Positions 60,301 through 64,000 of a stretch of DNA of 64,000 nt are shown here, piece after piece; positions within the stretch are counted from its first letter, which is position 1, and every line of letters begins with the position of its first letter. The position numbers and the translations under genes are program-made. Source of the DNA: Nannocystis exedens (GTDB taxonomy: Bacteria > Myxococcota_A > Polyangia > Nannocystales > Nannocystaceae); NCBI RefSeq assembly GCF_002343915.1, contig NZ_NETK01000001.1, positions 8,508,001 through 8,572,000 on the forward strand, given 5' to 3'. Below the pieces are notes generated by a model. It had not been told where the DNA came from. It did no database searches and worked only from the letters and a program-made list of their open reading frames with translations.

Positions 60301-63146
60301 CGGGCGAGCAATGTGGACAGGCCGGGATCGTCGGCGAGATCGAGGCGAATCGGCAGGGTGTTGACGAAGAAGCCTGCCACCTCCTCCAATTCGACCCGGC
60401 TGCGCGCGGCGGCCGTCAAGCCGACCACGAGGTCGTCCTGATCGGAGAATCGCCGCAGGACGGCGGCGAAGACGGCCAGGACGGCCTGCGACAGGGTCGC
60501 GCCGGCCGTCCGGGCCAGGCGGCGCAATGGGGCCAGCGCCGGCGGTGGGACGGCGAACGCCACGCGCGCGCCGCGACGGGCCGGTGAAGCGCCGCGGGGT
60601 CGATCGCTGGGCAAGGCGAGCAGCGCGGGCGCGCCCGCGAGCCGGGTTCGCCAGCGGGCCAGGGCGGCCGCGTGGCGGTCGTCGGCTCGCCGGCGCTGCC
60701 AGGCGGCGTAATCCGCGTAGCTCGGGGCGGAAGCATCAACGGTGAGTTCGGGATCTTCGTACAGCCGGCCGAGGTCGCGCAGCAGCAACGCCTCGGTCCA
60801 GCCGTCGGTGACGATGTGGTGCAGCACCAGCCACAGCACGCGCTCGTCGGCGGCGAGCCGGACGAGGCCGGCGCGCAGCGGCGGACCGGCGGCGAGATCG
60901 AAGGCGCGGCCGGCCTCGGCGGCGAGGGCGGCGTCGAGGGCGTTCGCGCGGTCGACCGGGGAGAGGTGGGTGAGGTCGAGGCGGGCGAGGTCGAGGCGAG
61001 CGCCGGCATCGATCACGCGCCGCGGCGCCCCGCCGTCGCTGACGTAGCGGGTGCGGAGGATCTCGTGGCGGCGGATCAGCGCGCGCAAGGCGGCGTCGAG
61101 GCGCGCCTCGTCGCAGGCGCCGGTGATGTGAAACGCCAGCGGGCAGTGATACGCGGGGCTCTCGGGCGCGAGCTGGTGCAGGAAATACAGGCGCTCCTCG
61201 GCGAAGGACAGCTCGCCGGCGCCGGCGGCCCGGGCGATGGCGACGTCTTCGGCGGGGCGACGGTCGGCGAGCAGCGCGGCCTGGCCGGCGATCGTCGGGT
61301 GGGCGAAGAACTCCGCCAGCGAGAGCCGGCTGCCGAACGCGCGCTTCATGCGAGCGACGATCTGCGCGGCGTGGAGCGAATGACCGCCGATCGCCAAAAA
61401 ATCATCGGTCACTCCGCAGTCGTCCGCGCCGAGGACGGCGCACCAGATCGCGGCGAGTTCGGCCTCGAGCGAGCTCTGCGGGGCGACGCGCGCGCGTGAT
61501 CGGGTAAAATGCCGGGCTTCGGGGCGAGGCAGGGCGTTGCGGTCGAGCTTGCCATTGGGCAGCAGCGGGAGCGCCGGCAGCGGCACGAGCGCGGCCGGGA
61601 CCATGGCCGCGGGCAGCCGCGCGGCCAGGCTCGTGCGCAGCTCGGCGATCGCCGCTTCGGTGGAGCGCGGTGATTCGTCGCCGAACACGACATAGGCGAC
61701 GAGGCGGCGATCGCCGCCCGCGTCGTGGACGACGACCAGGCCGTCGCGGACCGCAGGGTGCTCGCGCAGGACGGCCTCGATCTCGCCGGGCTCGACGCGG
61801 ACGCCGCGGATCTTGACCTGCTGGTCGAGGCGCCCGAGGAACTCGAGCACGCCGTCGCTCCGCCAGCGGGCCAGGTCGCCGGTGCGATACAGGCGCTGCC
61901 CCGGCGTCGCGGCGAACGGGTCGGGTACGAAGCGCTCGGCGGTCAGGGCAGGTCGGCCCCAGTAGCCGCGGCTGACCTGGACGCCGCCGATGTGGAGCTC
62001 GCCCGCGACCCCGGGCGGGACCGGCTCGCCGCGGTGGTCGAGCACGTAGAGCGTGCAATTGGCGATCGGGCGGCCGATCGGGATCGTCGCCGGATCGCCG
62101 CCGCGCTCGCAACGATGGGCGGTGACCTCGATGGCGGCCTCGGTCGGGCCGTAGAAATTGTAGACCTCGACGTCCAGCCGCGCATGACAGGCGCGCACGA
62201 GCGCGGGCGGGAGGACGTCGCCGCTACACAACACGCGGCGCAGCGACGCGCACGCGCGCGGGTCGACGTGCTCGAGGAACGCGGCCAGCATCGGCGGCAC
62301 GAAGTGAATCGTCGTGATCGCGTGGGCGCGGATCGCCTCGAGCAGGTAGGCCGGATCGCGGTGGCCCCCGGGTCGCGCCATCACCACGGTGGCGCCGGCC
62401 AGCAGCGGCCAGAAGCACTCGTAGACCGAGATGTCGAACCCGCACGGGGTCTTTTGCAGCACCCGGTCGTCCGGGCCGAGGGGGATGGTCCGCTGCAGGT
62501 CGAGCAGGCGATTGACCACACCGCGGTGGATGTTCATGACGCCCTTGGGCCGGCCGGTCGAGCCCGAGGTGTACATGACGTAGATCAGGTCGTCGGGCGT
62601 GACGTCGACGGGCGCGGGCGCGACGGCGGGGAGCCGCTCGTCGAGGACGATGATGGCCTCCGCGGGGGCCGGCAGGGCCTCGGCGAGGCGCCGCTGGGCC
62701 AGGATCAGGCGCGCGCCGCAGTCCTCGAGCATGAACGCGAGGCGCTCGCGCGGGTGATCGGGGTCGAGCGGCACATAGGCGGCGCCGGCCTTGAGCACGC
62801 CCAGGAGGCCGGCCAGCAGCTCGGGCGAGCGGTCGGCGCAGACGGCGACGAGCGACCCTCGCCGCGCGCCGCGACGGAGAAGCTCGGCGGCGACGGCGTC
62901 GGCGTGGCGGTCGAGCTCGGCGTACGTCCAGCTGCCGGCCTCGGCGACGACGGCGATTCGCTCGGGGCTGCGCGCGACCTGGGCCGCGATCCGTCGATGC
63001 AGGCAGACCTCGCCCGACAGCTCGATCGCGGTGTCGTTCCATTCGTAAAGGACGCGGCGGCGCTCGTCCGGCGGCAGCGGCGGCGGCGCGTCGGCCGAAT
63101 CATGCGACGCGGGCCGAGAATCGTCCAGGGGCTGCCCCGAGCTCAT
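54333..63146 (-). CDS. Hybrid NRPS-PKS megasynthase (A-PCP-C-A-PCP-KS-AT-ACP-TE)
   Basis: One 2937-residue protein. A1 (about 15-545; YTSGSTGRPKG), PCP1 (GGHSL near 585), C (about 635-1075; HHIVTDG), A2 (1085-1580), PCP2 (GGHSL near 1635), KS (1695-2125; Cys in QTACSTS, His in EAHGTAT and KGNIGH), AT (2225-2510; GHSLGEY), ACP (GGSSF near 2639), TE (GGHSAGG near 2775, His in DADHFSMMD). All active sites look intact. The pocket residues of A2 read D-V-Q-L-V-A-H-V-V, one change from the known proline code; A1 reads D-I-Y-H-L-S-F-I-E, nearest to serine types and uncertain. The AT selectivity site is GASH instead of HAFH or YASH. There is no reducing domain and no initiating condensation domain. 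AAGGAG fixes the ATG at 63146. The order amino acid-proline-malonyl-TE resembles systems that release proline-derived bicyclic tetramates. Confidence 0.95.
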   Translation of the reverse strand: MSSGQPLDDSRPASHDSADAPPPLPPDERRRVLYEWNDTAIELSGEVCLHRRIAAQVARSPERIAVVAEAGSWTYAELDRHADAVAAELLRRGARRGSLVAVCADRSPELLAGLLGVLKAGAAYVPLDPDHPRERLAFMLEDCGARLILAQRRLAEALPAPAEAIIVLDERLPAVAPAPVDVTPDDLIYVMYTSGSTGRPKGVMNIHRGVVNRLLDLQRTIPLGPDDRVLQKTPCGFDISVYECFWPLLAGATVVMARPGGHRDPAYLLEAIRAHAITTIHFVPPMLAAFLEHVDPRACASLRRVLCSGDVLPPALVRACHARLDVEVYNFYGPTEAAIEVTAHRCERGGDPATIPIGRPIANCTLYVLDHRGEPVPPGVAGELHIGGVQVSRGYWGRPALTAERFVPDPFAATPGQRLYRTGDLARWRSDGVLEFLGRLDQQVKIRGVRVEPGEIEAVLREHPAVRDGLVVVHDAGGDRRLVAYVVFGDESPRSTEAAIAELRTSLAARLPAAMVPAALVPLPALPLLPNGKLDRNALPRPEARHFTRSRARVAPQSSLEAELAAIWCAVLGADDCGVTDDFLAIGGHSLHAAQIVARMKRAFGSRLSLAEFFAHPTIAGQAALLADRRPAEDVAIARAAGAGELSFAEERLYFLHQLAPESPAYHCPLAFHITGACDEARLDAALRALIRRHEILRTRYVSDGGAPRRVIDAGARLDLARLDLTHLSPVDRANALDAALAAEAGRAFDLAAGPPLRAGLVRLAADERVLWLVLHHIVTDGWTEALLLRDLGRLYEDPELTVDASAPSYADYAAWQRRRADDRHAAALARWRTRLAGAPALLALPSDRPRGASPARRGARVAFAVPPPALAPLRRLARTAGATLSQAVLAVFAAVLRRFSDQDDLVVGLTAAARSRVELEEVAGFFVNTLPIRLDLADDPGLSTLLARVRDAVLAAHEDEDVPFEQIVRALRAPRDLGASPLVQVAFAPQPPDEAGLRLRGCAVRPLDLHAGGAIFDLTLLTRETAEGGLEATLEYASDLFDRWRIEQLARAIEAVLANLDAPATPVGALPLLSAAAMAQQFQLAGGPRVPLPRTGGVHAFVEAQVDRTPDAVAIVDGDETLTYAQLDRRANRLAHRLRALGVGRGSLVGVVANRTIATFVAVLAILKAGGAYVPLDPSYPGQRLAFIVEDAALRWIVADPAAVARLPPHTALLVAPDAHPFPEDRPALELDADDLAYVLYTSGSTGRPKGVAMTHGPLANLVHWHLRDARLGRPARTLQFASLHFDVSAQELLSTWAAGGALILVSEETRRDARALLALLERQAAQRLFLPFVFLQHLAEAAAATGRAPATLLDVVTAGEQLKVSPAIRELFARLPHGRLHNHYGPTEAHVVTAHVLAGPAEAWPLLPSIGAPIDNTRIYLLDAHHRPVPPGVTAELYIAGAALARGYLGRPALTAERFVPDPFVAGERMYRTGDRARRNKDGALEYVGRADSQVKLRGVRIELGEIEAVLAQHPAVAAAAAVVREDVPGDRRLVAYVAARGPLDLASLRAHLRAHLPEPMLPGEFVELPRLPLLPSGKLDRRALPPPQGRAPRAASPPAPSPGTALQQQIAAIWRDVLQLDEVGLDDRFFDLGGHSLLLARVRADLERATGHTIGIVELFRHPTIRSLAEHLGGAPIDASAPSSSPRRTGPLAADDRAIAIIGMAGRFPGAASVDALWEALVAGRELITFFTREQLEAAGVDPALLKNPRFVPAIGVMPDAMCFDAAFFGYSPREARLIDPQQRVLLEVAWAALEHAGYAPRGLDGAVGVFAGCDVPRYWLERIGSPGGPLSIEEYEVGFGNMSDTLATRVSYELGLRGPAFTVQTACSTSLVAVHVACQNLVTGECDVALAGGALVMPPDRLGHVSEGGSVVAPDGHCRPFDVDAQGIVGGNGVGVVVLKRLADAVAAGDTIHAVIRATAINNDGARKVGFTAPSVAGQCEVIERALAVAGVDPAQIGLVEAHGTATRLGDPIEVAALTQAYRRRTAARASCALGSIKGNIGHLGAAAGVAGLIKAALALAREAIPPTLHFRAANPELALDSSPFFVNSNTITWPKSHVQRFAAVSSFGVGGTNAHAILGEAPAAAPGDPSRPVQLLVLSAQSPAALTAGAARLADALAHPDAPALPDVAYTLARGRTAMRRRLAVVARDAESAARALRDGDRARVAEGVAGDRPPRVAFLFPGGGTQSVGMGRELYSGDPAYRAEFDAAADRFVAELDVDVRHLLHAADPDEAARALLRPTRFLPAIFCCEYALARRMMALGVVPAAVTGHSLGEYTAAAIAGVLSLADAARLLATRARLHESLAVEAGLLVVALPEAALAQRLPPGLDLAVVNAVDSCVVAGRLDAIEAFEAELARDGVESRRLPVAGASHCALVEPLLPPLVACARQLSLAAPTIPIVSNVTGDWLGDDDARDPHHWGRHLRGAVRFADGLGRLLAESDLLLVEVGPGRTLAGLARRHPDAGARPILSTMAARGGNRTDAEEFTHALAQLWCRGVDIRWDALFAGERRRRVPLPTYAFERVHHEHPVAPAQRGRPPRVVPPAPDAPMPTTAPGEGALADPIEHALAGVFADVLGVPPPGPGDNFFDLGGSSFLALRVRVRVEELLGVKLPVHAFVEHPTIGGLAAFLRARLPAPAAPAPAPPRERLTVSLRPGPGPRLFLIQPIGGTVFTYMPLAQRLAPSLHVTGVRASGMEPGEPVFARMDELVAHQLAEVRAAQPRGPYLLGGHSAGGVIAFELARRLIEGGERVDLVAMLDTATLALARRLVVAGDDDVFRIAERMRSDSSRAYEQFAATLRDDPVFRGLVRATWSALATCEPAPLAADVLYVKARVQPDPDERHADRAWMELVDGSFTRASVDADHFSMMDEPAVATVASLLDAAIAARRSGDPP
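56838..56859. repeat. Palindromic element inside the KS domain
   Basis: TACATGGC-TCTTGG-GCCATGTA is a perfect 8-bp stem. It encodes TWPKSHVQ just before the conserved SSFGVGGTNAH motif, in a stretch that is normally variable. Confidence 0.65.
58545..58561. repeat. Palindromic element in the A2 domain
   Basis: TGTCCCCGGGGACA (58547-58560) is a perfect 14-base palindrome encoding the conserved EDVPGDRR stretch. As the protein motif is itself conserved, this copy could be coincidental codon usage. Confidence 0.35.
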
Positions 63147-63212
63147 GACGTCACTCCTTTCGCGCAATCACCGTGGTACGAGGACCACGCGCCTGGCCCC
63201 GCGGCACCCCGA

Positions 63213-64000
63213 TCAGACCGGGTTGACGCGGTACACCGGGAAGTAAGAGCGGAGGCGCCCGGCGGCGGCGTCGCGCGCCAGGCGGTCGATCTCCTCCCAG
63301 GGATAGATCTCCGAGACCTGCAGCATCCATCCCTCGCGCTCCGCGTAGTGCATGGCGACCGGCGAGTCGCCGTGACGGATGTAGTGCGAATGCACGTGGA
63401 CGTGGCGGCCGATGCACTCGATCGCGCGGTTCAGCGTCATCTGCATCCCCAGCAGCCAGCCGGCGGTCGCCAGGACGCCCTGGCGGCCGAGCGCCTTGAC
63501 GCTGGCGCGGAACACCGGGGCGCCGATATAATCGAACACGATCGCCGCGCCGCGTCCGCCGGTCCACGCGCGCACGGTGGCGAGGAACGCCTGCTCCGAG
63601 GCGCGGTAGGCGTCGCGGTAGGCGGGGTCGGCGGAATAGCGAGCCTCGTCGAATTCGATGTCGGCGAAGGCTCGACGGTCGATGCCGGCGATCTCGCCGC
63701 GCTCGAGCTCGGCGAGCCGCTGGGGGCTGCCGGTCACCATCGCGGCGCGACAACCGGCCCGGCGGGCCAGATCGAGGGCCGCGAGCGTCGAGCCGCCGCC
63801 CCAGCCGAGCACGAACGGCGCGGGGTCCTGGTGCTCCTCGACCTGCAGGCGATAGGCCCCGAGGGCCACCCGATAATTCGACCACGCCGTCAAATACCGC
63901 ACCGAGAAGGCGGCCCACTGCTCGAGGCGGTGGCGAGATTCGAGCGGCAGCGGCAAGAAATTGCGCGCGGCGATCTTGGTCCGCTTGGCCAGGACGCCGA
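63213..64000 (-). CDS. Crotonyl-CoA carboxylase/reductase-type dehydrogenase, 5' end outside window
   Basis: The frame runs off the right edge; 261 C-terminal residues are visible and end at 63213. LEQWAAFSVRYLTAWSNYRV, GWGGGSTLAALDLARRAGC, AAIVFDYIGAPVFRASVKAL, GRQGVLATAGWLLGMQ, HVHVHSHYIRHG and YFPVYRVNPV match the medium-chain reductase fold of the crotonyl-CoA carboxylase/reductase group. In secondary metabolism these enzymes make alkylmalonyl-CoA extender units by reductive carboxylation with NADPH and CO2. Whether the CO2-binding residues are all kept cannot be judged from this part. It precedes the NRPS-PKS gene by 66 bases in the same direction, so it is almost certainly co-transcribed and may supply the AT domain. 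Confidence 0.8.
   Translation of the reverse strand, partial: GVLAKRTKIAARNFLPLPLESRHRLEQWAAFSVRYLTAWSNYRVALGAYRLQVEEHQDPAPFVLGWGGGSTLAALDLARRAGCRAAMVTGSPQRLAELERGEIAGIDRRAFADIEFDEARYSADPAYRDAYRASEQAFLATVRAWTGGRGAAIVFDYIGAPVFRASVKALGRQGVLATAGWLLGMQMTLNRAIECIGRHVHVHSHYIRHGDSPVAMHYAEREGWMLQVSEIYPWEEIDRLARDAAAGRLRSYFPVYRVNPV

Noticed and set aside
56109..60587. A 1492-codon open frame antisense to the NRPS-PKS gene
   Set aside because: High GC with strong third-position bias leaves antisense frames open. The minus strand encodes intact NRPS-PKS domains and the plus-strand translation has no motifs.
63213..64000. Calling the right-edge gene ccr outright
   Set aside because: Only the C-terminal half is visible and related reductases without carboxylase activity exist.

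Overview
The window looks like a chromosomal stretch of a very GC-rich myxobacterium, most likely from the Nannocystis group. That placement is an inference. It rests on a MYXO-CTERM-type sorting tail, many lipobox lipoproteins, a receptor-like Ser/Thr kinase with TPRs, a KaiC/histidine-kinase operon, an NRPS-PKS gene, and heavy intergenic repeat content. I see no rRNA, tRNA, CRISPR array or prophage.

Layout. 0-6 kb: small membrane and lipoprotein genes and thiH, mixed with four genes broken by single-base shifts (DUF6508, an alpha/beta hydrolase, a TonB/AgmX-like C-terminus, a response-regulator receiver). 5.8-9 kb: a two-domain KaiC-like ATPase coupled to a hybrid histidine kinase. 9-12.7 kb: a palindrome array and a large Ser/Thr kinase whose activation segment carries a repetitive insertion of about 200 residues. 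13-15.6 kb: a decay zone with IS256 and IS66 remnants, truncated genes and a ketopantoate-reductase-type gene. 15.6-25 kb: a formylglycine-enzyme-like lipoprotein coupled to a peptidoglycan-binding-like protein, a nucleotidyltransferase, a zinc alcohol dehydrogenase with a divergent LysR regulator, an Hsp70-like protein and a serine hydrolase. 25-38 kb: hydrolases, several unrecognised lipoproteins, a LysR fragment, and a two-gene lipoprotein operon whose second member resembles the fungal cell-wall protein TOS1. 38-51 kb: MAPEG protein, aldehyde dehydrogenase, SMP-30-like propeller, two separate ArsR-SRPBCC operons, an M19 dipeptidase, a dienelactone hydrolase, a MYXO-CTERM protein and an eRF1-like (baeRF) protein. 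51-54 kb: two overlapping histidine kinase genes. 54-64 kb: one 8.8 kb NRPS-PKS gene (A-PCP-C-A-PCP-KS-AT-ACP-TE) following a crotonyl-CoA carboxylase/reductase-type gene that runs off the window.

Three patterns run across the window. First, a family of short hairpin palindromes built on ACMTGTCC...GGACAKGT occurs dozens of times, in two tandem arrays, singly between genes and inside coding sequences. Second, several genes lack a Shine-Dalgarno sequence and instead have a TANNNT box about 6-9 nt before the start codon, which suggests leaderless transcripts. Third, decayed genes are frequent, and many of their lesions look like single G/C losses, so assembly error must be excluded before calling them biological.

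Functional links. The NRPS-PKS and the reductase/carboxylase gene probably make one small proline-containing acyl-peptide with an unusual extender unit. The KaiC/kinase pair, the TPR kinase and the two kinases at 52-54 kb form a large signalling complement. Most of the rest is envelope and secreted lipoprotein machinery plus single-gene metabolism.
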